Assembly: GCA_036804525.1 (NCBI GenBank)
Contig: DAIRSE010000034.1
Location: forward strand, 1 to 15,659
DNA length: 15,659 nucleotides
Direction: 5' to 3'
From: JBFLVT01 sp036804525
GTDB lineage: Bacteria > Bacillota > Desulfotomaculia > Desulfotomaculales > JASEER01
How positions within the stretch are numbered: position 1 is the first letter of the stretch; each line of letters begins with the position of its first letter. Shown piece by piece: positions 1-6,903 of this stretch. A program made the position numbers and the translations under genes. The notes beneath the pieces are model-generated. The model saw nothing but the letters and a program-made list of their open reading frames with translations. It was not told where the DNA came from and did not search any database.

Positions 1-1
1 G

Positions 2-112
2 ATCGTGGCGTACTGCTTCATCGTCGAGAATTTCGCCATCTTCGAGGAAGACCAGCCGGTAATGGATGCCCTGAACAAGCAGAGGGGTTACACGGAGGCG
101 TTGCACGCTTAG
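2..112 (+). CDS. C-terminal end of an unidentified protein (partial)
   Basis: An open frame enters from the left edge and ends at TAG 110-112, leaving 36 residues: a hydrophobic stretch (IVAYCFIVENFAIF) followed by a charged tail ending TEALHA. The frame is followed 23 bp later by a strong terminator, which supports it being the true end of a gene. I do not recognise the family. The hydrophobic run could be a buried strand or helix, or the end of a membrane segment, and 36 residues are too few to decide. Its function, and whether it is related to the downstream formate dehydrogenase accessory gene, cannot be judged from this window. Confidence 0.55.
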   Translation: MVAYCFIVENFAIFEEDQPVMDALNKQRGYTEALHA

Positions 113-133
113 TTTCCGGTCCTGCATTAGCGG

Positions 134-168
134 AAGGAGGCGGAAAGTTGATTTCCGCCTCCTTTTTT
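134..168 (+). terminator. Rho-independent terminator after the partial gene
   Basis: An 11-bp perfect stem (GGAGGCGGAAA 136-146 with its complement 152-162), a 5-nt loop and a run of six T (163-168). It ends the transcript of the gene at the left edge and separates it from the repeat and fdhE downstream. Confidence 0.93.
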
Positions 169-188
169 GTTAGTATGTAGACGGTCCC

Positions 189-397
189 ATGAGAATGCTG
201 CAAAAAGCCAAGACACTGGTTCTGGCACAGGCGTCTTTCAGGGTACGACAGTGTTTTCGAAGTTACCCTTAAGACCGCTCAAAAGCAAGCATGGCGCGGA
301 AGGCGAAGCCGGCCCGCGCCGGAGCGTACTGGGTGGTACGTGAGCACCGGCCGGCGAGCCTGACAAAGCCAGGCGCAGTTTTTCAGCGGTCTCCTAG
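189..397 (+). repeat. MITE-like interspersed repeat, copy 1
   Basis: This ~208 bp block is nearly the same sequence as the reverse complement of 14822-15028. The match is strongest over its second half, including AGACCGCTCAAAAGCAAGC near 270-290 and GCCTGACAAAGCCAGGCGCAG near 358-380. The ends form an imperfect terminal inverted repeat: GAGAATGCTGCAAAAA on the left against GAGACCGCTGAAAAA read inward from the right, with CTCCTAG at the right border. Internal hairpin-forming segments are present (AGGGTA with TTACCCT; GCCTG with CAGGC). No transposase is encoded, so it looks like a non-autonomous element. An ATG at 291 lies inside it and opens a frame into fdhE, but that frame occurs because the element sits upstream and is not part of the gene. 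Confidence 0.88.
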
Positions 398-479
398 GCA
401 CATAAAAACTTGCAGCTGCCAGCTTTGTTGCCTTGCTTCCGGGGCAACCGGGCACTATGTTGTGAAGGGAGATGAGTCA

Positions 480-1304
480 GTGCAGGACGAGCCGCAATTT
501 GCCCCTCCGAACATGATCCCTCTCTACAACGATCTCATCCTGCTGGAAGTCCCCCAGGAGACCGTGAACGTTGAGCCGCTGACCGAAGAGCAAAGACAGA
601 TGTGGGAGTCCGGCGTCCCCCTTATGGCTATCGTCCCGCCGAAGCTAGACAGCGATGCCGTATTCGCCATGCTGGAAAAAGTCAAGGAAATCTTAAAGAA
701 GCACCAGCCTGAGCGCGCGGCGGAGATAGAAAAGACGTGGGCGGCGTTGCCTACCGGGCCAAAAGACCGCCAGATCTTCGTAAACAGCCTGGTAAGCCGG
801 GAAGGCAACGTTATCGAGAACATGCTTAGGGGAAACGAAGTTTCTGAAGATATCCTGGCTTTTCTTCTGAACCAGGCTCTCAAACCTTTTGTAATGGCCT
901 ATGCTGAAAAAATTATAGAGGAAGTTAATGAGGACCACTGGGGAAAAGGCTACTGTCCGGCATGCGGTTCGCTGCCTAACTTTGCCCGACTGTCCAAAGC
1001 GGTCGGCCGGCGCTCTCTTTATTGTTCGCTTTGTGAGACCGAGTGGCCTTACATGCGGATCGGGTGTCCATTCTGCGGAACTTCCGACGCGGACAATCTG
1101 CGGTACTTTACGGTGGACGATGATTCCCGCTACCGGGTGTACGTGTGCGAGAACTGCAGGGGTTACATCAAGACCATCGACGAGAGTAAAGCGGCAGAGA
1201 ATGAAAAAATCTACCTGTTCTTGGAGGATATCAAGACTATCCACCTTGATGTTCTGGCGATGCGCGAAGGCTACACCAACAAGGCCATAGGTGCTCCCGT
1301 ATAG
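480..1304 (+). CDS. fdhE: Formate dehydrogenase accessory protein FdhE family
   Basis: A 274-residue protein of the FdhE family, cytoplasmic iron-binding proteins needed for maturation of active formate dehydrogenases. Four CxxC pairs lie in the C-terminal half: CPAC (C159/C162), CSLC (C182/C185), CPFC (C196/C199) and CENC (C223/C226), the rubredoxin-like knuckles typical of FdhE. The N-terminal half is helical and charged. I chose GTG 480 because AAGGGAG (465-471) sits 8 nt upstream. The frame stays open back to ATG 291, but those extra 63 residues are read from the repeat and from low-complexity sequence. It is monocistronic here, with a terminator 25 bp after the stop. No formate dehydrogenase gene is visible, so the target enzyme must be encoded elsewhere. 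Confidence 0.85.
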   Translation: MQDEPQFAPPNMIPLYNDLILLEVPQETVNVEPLTEEQRQMWESGVPLMAIVPPKLDSDAVFAMLEKVKEILKKHQPERAAEIEKTWAALPTGPKDRQIFVNSLVSREGNVIENMLRGNEVSEDILAFLLNQALKPFVMAYAEKIIEEVNEDHWGKGYCPACGSLPNFARLSKAVGRRSLYCSLCETEWPYMRIGCPFCGTSDADNLRYFTVDDDSRYRVYVCENCRGYIKTIDESKAAENEKIYLFLEDIKTIHLDVLAMREGYTNKAIGAPV

Positions 1305-1328
1305 TCTGATAAAATAAGGTTAAACGGT

Positions 1329-1355
1329 AAAGCCTCAGGATTGCCCTGAGGCTTT
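1329..1355. terminator. Hairpin terminator between fdhE and the ACT-domain gene
   Basis: An 11-bp perfect stem (AAAGCCTCAGG 1329-1339 with CCTGAGGCTTT 1345-1355) and a 5-nt loop. Each arm ends in AAA/TTT, so it can act on both strands, ending fdhE from the left and the minus-strand ligase/ACT operon from the right. The T tracts are short, so efficiency may be moderate. Confidence 0.8.
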
Positions 1356-1397
1356 AGGTTTCCAGAGACCGCCTCCCCGCATTGTTCGTGTTTAACA

Positions 1398-1829
1398 CTA
1401 TAAATTATAGACGACATCCGGATCGGGGATTTTCACGCCGTTTGCTTTAAGGACTTCAACGGCCTTGTCGACATTCTCTACCTTGAGAAGCACAAGAGCG
1501 TTACCGGACGAATTGGAGACAAAGGCATAGAGGTATTCCACGTTAATCTGATGCTGGTCGAGCAGTTTGAGAACTTGCGCGAGACCGCCGGGGCGATCTT
1601 CGATCTCGACGGCGATGACCTCGGTCGTACTGACGGTAAACCCTGCTTCTTTCAGTGCCTGGTAGGCCCGCGAGGGCTCGTTGACAATCAACCGCAAAAT
1701 GCCGAAGTCCGAGGTGTCGGCAATCGAAAGGGCACGGATGTTGATCCCCGCTTCAGCCAGAATGCCGGTTACTGCGGCGAGTCGCCCCGACTTGTTCTCG
1801 AGGAATACGGAAATCTGGTTAACCCACAT
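1398..1829 (-). CDS. Tandem ACT-domain protein
   Basis: A 143-residue protein made of two ACT domains, about residues 4-67 and 70-139. ACT1 carries the signature NKSGRLAAVTGILAEAGINI and ACT2 carries RPGGLAQVLKLLDQHQINV. ACT domains bind amino acids or related small molecules, usually at dimer interfaces, and regulate enzymes or transcription. There is no fused catalytic or DNA-binding domain. It is the last gene of a three-gene minus-strand operon, 43 bp after the second phenylacetate-CoA ligase, an arrangement I know from many anaerobic Firmicutes and Deltaproteobacteria. An allosteric or sensory role for the ligases, perhaps with an aromatic amino acid or aryl acid as ligand, is inference. 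Start ATG 1829 was chosen because AAAGGAGG lies about 10 nt upstream; an ATG eight codons earlier has no such site. Confidence 0.88.
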   Translation of the reverse strand: MWVNQISVFLENKSGRLAAVTGILAEAGINIRALSIADTSDFGILRLIVNEPSRAYQALKEAGFTVSTTEVIAVEIEDRPGGLAQVLKLLDQHQINVEYLYAFVSNSSGNALVLLKVENVDKAVEVLKANGVKIPDPDVVYNL

Positions 1830-1872
1830 TCTTTGATATCCTCCTTTCATCACCTGCAGTATGGTTTAAGTC

Positions 1873-3183
1873 TCAGTCTTTATAAACATCCCGCCGGTCT
1901 ACTACCCGCTTGGCTTTACCCTGGCTTCTTTCAATGGTTTTAGGCTCAACCAGCTTAACCTTGACCGAGATGCCCAGCACGCTCTCGATGGCGGCTTTAA
2001 ATTTCTTTTCCAGCTCTTCAAGCCGCCTGATCTCGTCGGCGAAATACTTTTCTGAGACTTCGACCCAGATCTCCAGGTGGTCCAGCGGCCCCCTTCTGTC
2101 TACAACCAGCAGGTAGTGTGGTTCGACCTCGCCAATGTCGAGCAGGGCGCTTTCGACCTGGGATGGGAAGACGTTGACGCCCCTGATGATGAGCATATCG
2201 TCGGTCCGGCCCATGACGCGCGACATCCTGACATGCGTCCTCCCACAGGGGCACGGCTCGTCGTGGAGGACAGTGATATCCCGTGTGCGGTAGCGGATAA
2301 GGGGAAACCCTTCCTTGGTAAGGGTGGTGATGACAAGTTCGCCTTTTTCCCCGTAAGGCAGGGGCTCACCGGTCTCAGGGTCGATAACCTCCGGCAGGAA
2401 GTGGTCGTCAAAGATGTGGAGCCCGTCCTTATACGGGCATTCCATGGCCACCCCGGGTCCCATGATTTCGCTTAACCCGTAGATGTCCATAGCGCTGATG
2501 TTCAGTTTTTGTTCAATTTCCTTGCGCAGGTTCTCAGACCACGGCTCTGCGCCAAAGATACCCACTCTCAGCCGCAACCGGGCCCGATCGACGCCGAGCT
2601 CTTCGATGACTTCGGCTAGATGCAGTGCGTACGAAGGTGTACAGGCAATGGCAGTCACTCCGAAGTCGTCCATCAGCATGACCTGCCGTTTGGTGTTGCC
2701 AACCGACATCGGGATGACTGTGGCACCCAGTTTTTCTGCACCGTAATGAACACCGAGTCCTCCGGTGAACAACCCGTAACCGTAGGCCACCTGGAGCACG
2801 TCATCCCGGCGAAGTCCTGCACAGGCCAGTGACCGGGCACAAACCTCGGACCAGGTTTCGATGTCGCGGCGCGTATAGCCGACCACGGTGGGTTTGCCGG
2901 TCGTTCCGGATGAGGCGTGTACACGGACGATGTCCTTTAGCAACACTGCAAAAAGCCCAAAAGGATAGGTATTTCGGAGATCAAGCTTAGTGGTGAAGGG
3001 CAGCTTCGTTAAATCGTCCAGAGATTTGATGTCGCCGGGGCGCAGGCCCTTTGCCCTGATGGACCGCTGGTAAAAGGGTACCGTTTCATACACCCGCTTG
3101 ACAAGCTCCTGTAGGCGCACCAGCTGGAGCTTGCGCCTCTCCTCAACCGGCATGCACTCGCTTTCCTGGTTCCAGTAATGCAC
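1873..3183 (-). CDS. paaK: Phenylacetate-CoA ligase (AMP-forming), paralogue 1
   Basis: A 436-residue cytoplasmic adenylate-forming enzyme that activates phenylacetate or a similar aryl/acyl acid with ATP and CoA. Visible motifs: SSGTTGKP ATP-binding loop (91-98), YGLSE (235-239), YRTRD (298-302), hinge GRTDDMLIIRGVNVFPSQVE (325-344), and a C-terminal GKAKRV with the likely catalytic lysine K423. The full length matches the family. I chose GTG 3183, giving MHYWNQESECM, because AGGAGG (3193-3198) lies 9 nt upstream and this N-terminus matches the family pattern. TTG 3210 would overlap the upstream gene and ATG 3201 has a poorly spaced site. It lies 23 bp after its paralogue and 43 bp before the ACT gene, clearly one operon. 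In fermentative anaerobes these enzymes often act in aromatic amino acid breakdown together with 2-ketoacid ferredoxin oxidoreductases; none is visible here. The exact substrate is unknown. Confidence 0.9.
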   Translation of the reverse strand: MHYWNQESECMPVEERRKLQLVRLQELVKRVYETVPFYQRSIRAKGLRPGDIKSLDDLTKLPFTTKLDLRNTYPFGLFAVLLKDIVRVHASSGTTGKPTVVGYTRRDIETWSEVCARSLACAGLRRDDVLQVAYGYGLFTGGLGVHYGAEKLGATVIPMSVGNTKRQVMLMDDFGVTAIACTPSYALHLAEVIEELGVDRARLRLRVGIFGAEPWSENLRKEIEQKLNISAMDIYGLSEIMGPGVAMECPYKDGLHIFDDHFLPEVIDPETGEPLPYGEKGELVITTLTKEGFPLIRYRTRDITVLHDEPCPCGRTHVRMSRVMGRTDDMLIIRGVNVFPSQVESALLDIGEVEPHYLLVVDRRGPLDHLEIWVEVSEKYFADEIRRLEELEKKFKAAIESVLGISVKVKLVEPKTIERSQGKAKRVVDRRDVYKD

Positions 3184-3206
3184 TTCTTCCAACCTCCTCA
3201 TCGCTC

Positions 3207-4505
3207 TCAACTGTCTCCCCTTCTGCGGTCAATGACCCGCCTGGCTTTGCCCATGGTTCGTTCGAGTGACTTGTACTCTACCAGCTTAACGCGCGGGGTC
3301 AAGTTCAGGACGGCCTGTAAGCCAACCCGGATCTTAGCCTCCAGGGCTTCCAGGTCGCGGTACTTACCGGTGAAGTAATCCGCAGCCAGCTCAACCTGGA
3401 CCTCGAACTCGTCAAGGTAGCCCTTGCGGTCTACGATGATCAGGTACTGCGGCCCGACACCCTGGATTTCGTTGAGGACCTCTTCCACCTGGGACGGGAA
3501 GACGTTGACGCCGCGGATGATAAGCATATCGTCGGTCCGGCCGCTGACCCGCTTCATCCGGACGGTCGTCCGCCCGCACCGGCAGGGCGACGGGTCCAGG
3601 CTGGTAATGTCGCGGGTACGATACCTGATAAGGGGCAATCCCTCTTTGGTCAGGGTGGTAATCACCAACTCGCCGGTTTCCCCCGGCGGCAGCTGCTCGC
3701 CGGTTTCGGGGTCGATGATTTCGGGCAGGAAGTGATCCTCGGAAATATGCAGACCGCACTGGAAAGGGCATTCGCCTGCCACGCCCGGTCCGATCAATTC
3801 GCTCATGCCGTAGTTGTCTGTAGCTTTCATGCCCCAGCGCTGCTCCAGTTCCGTACGCATGGCCTCCGACCAGGGCTCGGCCCCAAACAGACCCAGCCGC
3901 ACGCCGAGCTGCCGCGGGTTAAAGCCCAGTTCTTCAATCTGTTCGGCCATGTAAAGCGCATAGGAAGGCGTGCTTACCAGGGCGGTCGTATGGAAATCCT
4001 GCATCAGCCTAATCTGACGCTGTGTGTTCCCGGCCGACGCCGGAAGAACAGTGGCGCCGGCACGTTCCAGCCCGTAGTGCAGGCCAAAGCCCCCGGTGAA
4101 CATCCCGTAGCTAAAGCAGATTTGCACAACGTCGCGGGAAGTGACCCCGGCCTGGGTAACGATGCGGGCGACAAGGTCGGCCCATGTTTTAAGGTCCTTC
4201 TTCGTATATCCGACGACGGTAGGTTTGCCTGTCGTGCCCGAGGAAGCATGGATCCGGACGATACGTTCGGGAGGGACGGCAAACAGACCGTAAGGATAGT
4301 TTTCCCTTAGGTCGTCTTTTGTTGTAAACGGGAGCAGCTTGAGGTCCTCCAGCGACTTGATCGAGGGTTTCAGGCCCCGTTCTTCAAACAGCCTGCGGTA
4401 GAAAGGGACCTTGTTGTAGACGCGCCTCACTACCGCCTTCAGCCGTTCCAGCTGCAGCCTCTGCATGTCCTCTCTAGCCAGGGTTTCCATCCGATCCCAG
4501 ATCAA
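3207..4505 (-). CDS. paaK: Phenylacetate-CoA ligase (AMP-forming), paralogue 2
   Basis: A 432-residue adenylate-forming ligase with the same motifs as its downstream neighbour: SSGTTGKP (88-95), YGMSE (232-236), YRTRD (295-299), GRTDDMLIIRGVNVFPSQVE (322-341) and GKARRV near the end. By eye well over half the residues match paralogue 1, so this is a tandem duplication, with divergence in the acid-binding half (for example YGMFTGGFG against YGLFTGGLG, and the loop before YGMSE). I chose TTG 4505, giving MIWDRMETLARED, because GGAG (4514-4517) is 8 nt upstream and family members often start with M-hydrophobic-W-[DN]. GTG 4514 overlaps the ribosome site and ATG 4511 lies only 2 nt from it. It is the first gene of the three-gene operon. 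The upstream 115 bp show no clear promoter. Confidence 0.88.
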   Translation of the reverse strand: MIWDRMETLAREDMQRLQLERLKAVVRRVYNKVPFYRRLFEERGLKPSIKSLEDLKLLPFTTKDDLRENYPYGLFAVPPERIVRIHASSGTTGKPTVVGYTKKDLKTWADLVARIVTQAGVTSRDVVQICFSYGMFTGGFGLHYGLERAGATVLPASAGNTQRQIRLMQDFHTTALVSTPSYALYMAEQIEELGFNPRQLGVRLGLFGAEPWSEAMRTELEQRWGMKATDNYGMSELIGPGVAGECPFQCGLHISEDHFLPEIIDPETGEQLPPGETGELVITTLTKEGLPLIRYRTRDITSLDPSPCRCGRTTVRMKRVSGRTDDMLIIRGVNVFPSQVEEVLNEIQGVGPQYLIIVDRKGYLDEFEVQVELAADYFTGKYRDLEALEAKIRVGLQAVLNLTPRVKLVEYKSLERTMGKARRVIDRRRGDS

Positions 4506-4600
4506 TAACATCACTCCAACGGCATATAACTGCTCTAATCCAAATGCAAAGAAGATATCCTTGATACTTCGCAGGCATTCAGAAAATTCCTGCCAATTCC

Positions 4601-4628
4601 CACCTCTAACTTCTCACCTCTCACTTCT
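4601..4628. repeat. Degenerate heptamer tandem repeat, family A
   Basis: Four consecutive 7-bp units: CACCTCT, AACTTCT, CACCTCT, CACTTCT. The tract runs into the 3' end of the deacetylase gene, so its last lysine codon and TGA stop (4621-4626) lie inside it. It fills part of the spacer between the divergently functioning but co-oriented ligase and deacetylase genes. It shares its 7-bp period, but not its sequence, with the tracts at 6632-6721, 8887-8935 and 8953-9022. Confidence 0.7.
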
Positions 4629-5466
4629 GTTCTGAGGCAAGGAGGGATGCGAAATCGCGCCTGCTCAGGTAGCCCGTAACCCGAAGGCGTTTTAGAGCCA
4701 GCGGCCGCCGTTCATCCGTTGTCACCCTGCCCTGGTCGCAGGTGAAGGACAGGGTATAGCCAGCTTCTCCTACCAGCGCTTCGATTGTCGGGTTGTAGTC
4801 CCCGTAAGGGTAACAAAAGTAGCGAACTTCGTGGCCCAGTCCCTTTTCCAGGACCCGCTTCGCCTCAACAATTTGACGGCGTGCCTCCTCCGTGCTGATC
4901 CGGGTCAGGTGAGGATGGGTAAGCGTGTGGGAGCCGATGGTGATCCCCGCACGTTCCATGGTGCGGATTTCTTCCCAGTTCATTATTGCGTTGGGTGGTT
5001 GAGAGCCGGCATCAAAAAAATTAGTCTTGCCGATTGCGCCCGCCACGACGAAAACGGTGGCCTGCATGCCGAGTTCCTTAAGGACCGGCAGGGCATAAAG
5101 ATAATTATCCCGGTAACCATCGTCAAAAGTTATCAGGATCGGCTTCGGCGGCAGAGGTGCGCTTTCGTAGAGCGCCCTTTCAAGATCGTGCGGGGAAATG
5201 GTTGTAAAGCCCTGGCTGGCCAGGTAATTCATTTGCCAGGCGAACTCGCGGGGGGTCACCCTTAACCCGTAGCCGCCGGCCTTTGGGTCAGGACTGATTT
5301 TATGGTACATCAGGACAGGGACTCCCTGATCTGAAGGCGCCGGTAAAGGCTCCAGCCACCAAACCCGGGCGACGGCCAGGCCGATAAACACCGCCAGGAG
5401 CCCTAACAGGGGAAACAGAAGTCTACGGTGTTGAGGGACAGGTATTCCTTGATCTTCTTGGTGCAT
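4621..5466 (-). CDS. Membrane-anchored polysaccharide deacetylase (NodB domain)
   Basis: A 281-residue protein of carbohydrate esterase family 4, metal-dependent N-deacetylases of cell-wall or extracellular amino-sugar polymers. Residues 1-14 are cytoplasmic and basic, and 15-37 (LLFPLLGLLAVFIGLAVARV...) form one membrane anchor without an obvious signal-peptidase site, so the domain should face outward. Motifs: PVLMYHKI at the domain start, TFDDGYRDN with the catalytic/metal Asp pair D115-D116, SHTLTHPHL with metal ligands H180 and H184, and YPYGD (219-223). The LMYHKI opening resembles PgaB/IcaB-like and other MYH-type deacetylases rather than pure peptidoglycan enzymes; the substrate is unknown. 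Start ATG 5466 has AAAGGAG 8 nt upstream. The frame stays open to 5631, but that extension has no ribosome site and would place charged sequence ahead of the anchor. Confidence 0.88.
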   Translation of the reverse strand: MHQEDQGIPVPQHRRLLFPLLGLLAVFIGLAVARVWWLEPLPAPSDQGVPVLMYHKISPDPKAGGYGLRVTPREFAWQMNYLASQGFTTISPHDLERALYESAPLPPKPILITFDDGYRDNYLYALPVLKELGMQATVFVVAGAIGKTNFFDAGSQPPNAIMNWEEIRTMERAGITIGSHTLTHPHLTRISTEEARRQIVEAKRVLEKGLGHEVRYFCYPYGDYNPTIEALVGEAGYTLSFTCDQGRVTTDERRPLALKRLRVTGYLSRRDFASLLASEQK

Positions 5467-5691
5467 AAGCGACTCTCCTTTGATGTCGCCGGATGATTCG
5501 ACAGAAAAGAAGGCATGTCCTACCCGATGGTCGGCCAAAAAGGGCAAAAACTGTGATTTTTTACTGGCAGCAACGGGAGAATGAGCTAGGGTAACCAAAA
5601 GGTGCGAAAAAGATATTGTCATATTGGTCATAGGTGCTGTACTATTTTAAATATTCCGTCTATTTAACGGTTAGGGTGAGGAGGCCGTAGT
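5467..5691. other. Divergent intergenic region (deacetylase / thioredoxin reductase-like)
   Basis: 225 bp between divergent genes, so it should hold promoters for both. The segment next to the reductase is AT-rich and contains a near-repeat, CTATTTTAA (5642-5650) and CTATTTAA (5660-5667), 18 bp apart. This could be a paired protein-binding site or chance. I could not identify a convincing -35/-10 pair on either strand. Confidence 0.35.
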
Positions 5692-6627
5692 GTGCAGGAT
5701 GTGGTGATTATCGGTGCCGGTCCGGCTGGTTTAGCTGCCGGCATTTATGCGGCACGAGCCGGGCTGGCGACTCTCGTGCTGGAGCGGGCTGTTCCCGGGG
5801 GCAAGGTGCGGATCACCGAAAGGATAGACAATTACCCCGGGTTTGCCAACGGCATTGACGGGCCGGAGTTAATTGCCCAGATGAAGGCACAAGCCGAACG
5901 GTTCGGCGTTTCCATTCGTCGGCTAAATGTTACTGGAGTGAAGAGAGCTCAAGACGTCGGCGGCTTTGCTCTTATCACGCCTGAAGGGGAACTGTTGACC
6001 CGTACGACCATCATCGCTACCGGAACCGGCCCCAGGCCCCTCGACGTGCCGGGGGAGGAGCGTCTCAACGGACGCGGTGTGTCGTATTGCGCAATCTGCG
6101 ATGCGGAGGATTTTTTTGACAAGGAGATCGCTGTTGTGGGCGGCGGTGATTCGGCAATCAAGGAGGCCATGTACCTGGCACGGTTTGCGCGTAAAGTAAG
6201 TATTATCCACCGCCGTGCCGAACTCCGCGCTTCTCAGATTCTTCAGGAACAGGCCTTCGCTAACGAGCGGGTATCCTTCATTTGGAATTCGGTAGTGGTT
6301 GAGGTGCGCGGCGAGCACTGGGTGGAGGCCGTGGTCCTGAAAAACGTGGAAAACGGGACTTTGACCTCCTATCCTGTTCAGGGATTGGTTATCTTTGCCG
6401 GTAACCTGCCTCACACTAAGCTCCTCGGGGGGCTCGTGGAACTGGACCGGATGGGGTTTATTAAAACTGACGAACAGATGCGCACCAGCGTTCCCGGGAT
6501 CTTCGCGGCGGGGGACGTCCGCAGCAAACCCTTACGGGACATCGTGACAGCTGTCGCCGACGGAGCGACTGCGGCGCTGAGCGCCCAAAAACACATCGTC
6601 CTGCAAAGGCAGACGAAAGCATCCTGA
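5692..6627 (+). CDS. trxB: Thioredoxin reductase-like FAD/NAD(P) oxidoreductase
   Basis: A 311-residue low-molecular-weight thioredoxin reductase fold. FAD-binding GxGxxG begins at residue 8 (GAGPAGLAAG), the redox-active disulfide is CAIC (C133/C136), the nucleotide domain has GGGDSA (150-155) and the NADPH-favouring HRRAELRA (173-180), and the C-terminal FAD motif is GIFAAGDV (269-276). The enzyme would pass electrons from NADPH to thioredoxin or a similar disulfide protein in the cytoplasm. No thioredoxin gene is adjacent. Clostridial relatives include ferredoxin-dependent flavin thioredoxin reductases, but the intact HRR motif argues for NADPH here. GTG 5692 is the start, with GAGGAGG (5678-5684) 7 nt upstream. 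No terminator is visible after it; the transcript may run into the repeat-rich spacer. Confidence 0.88.
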   Translation: MQDVVIIGAGPAGLAAGIYAARAGLATLVLERAVPGGKVRITERIDNYPGFANGIDGPELIAQMKAQAERFGVSIRRLNVTGVKRAQDVGGFALITPEGELLTRTTIIATGTGPRPLDVPGEERLNGRGVSYCAICDAEDFFDKEIAVVGGGDSAIKEAMYLARFARKVSIIHRRAELRASQILQEQAFANERVSFIWNSVVVEVRGEHWVEAVVLKNVENGTLTSYPVQGLVIFAGNLPHTKLLGGLVELDRMGFIKTDEQMRTSVPGIFAAGDVRSKPLRDIVTAVADGATAALSAQKHIVLQRQTKAS

Positions 6628-6631
6628 AACA

Positions 6632-6721
6632 GCATTCGGCATTCAGCACTCAGCGTTCGGATAAGGGAAGAGACTCTGTTCCAGATCGGGGTACGGAAAG
6701 CCGAGTGCCGAGCGCGCAGGC
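6632..6721. repeat. Heptamer repeat cluster, family B, copy upstream of acs
   Basis: The left part is four 7-bp units (GCATTCG, GCATTCA, GCACTCA, GCGTTCG; 6632-6659), followed by GATAAGGG. The right part is CCGAGTG CCGAGCG (6701-6714) preceded by GAAAG. The left units are roughly the inverse complement of the right ones (GCATTCGG against CCGAGTGC), so the cluster can fold as a long imperfect hairpin. The same order of elements recurs at 8953-9022, on the other side of acs and in the same orientation. The rest of the 6628-6903 spacer holds only the acs promoter and ribosome site. Confidence 0.7.
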
Positions 6722-6844
6722 GAGGCCCGCCTCTATCGGTGCCGCTGGTGCAGTCAGATTGCCGCTAAGTAGGTCATTTCTCCCGTTTAGCCTCACCATC
6801 CAGCTGTTTACCGTTGTTTCATTCCCTGCCCTTATGCCCCCGTA

Positions 6845-6850
6845 TATAAT
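6845..6850 (+). promoter_or_regulatory. Probable -10 element of the acs promoter
   Basis: A consensus TATAAT at 6845-6850 lies 54 bp before the acs start. The base stretch at a 17-bp spacing (TTCCCT, 6822-6827) is a weak -35, so activation by a regulator or chance similarity is possible. The implied leader is about 45 nt and contains the AAGGGGAG ribosome site. Confidence 0.4.
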
Positions 6851-6903
6851 CGCTAGTAAGATATTTTTGAATTGTCTAACAATTATGAAGGGGAGATGAG
6901 CAA

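Noticed and set aside
291..479. N-terminal extension of fdhE from ATG 291
   Set aside because: The first ~36 codons are inside the repeat and the rest is low-quality coding sequence. GTG 480 has a well-spaced ribosome site and gives a family-like length.
693..1244. 183-codon open frame antisense to fdhE
   Set aside because: It is the shadow of a GC-rich real gene, with no ribosome site or recognisable domain.
6705..6899. 64-codon frame upstream of acs
   Set aside because: It starts within family B repeats, lacks a ribosome site and covers the likely acs promoter.
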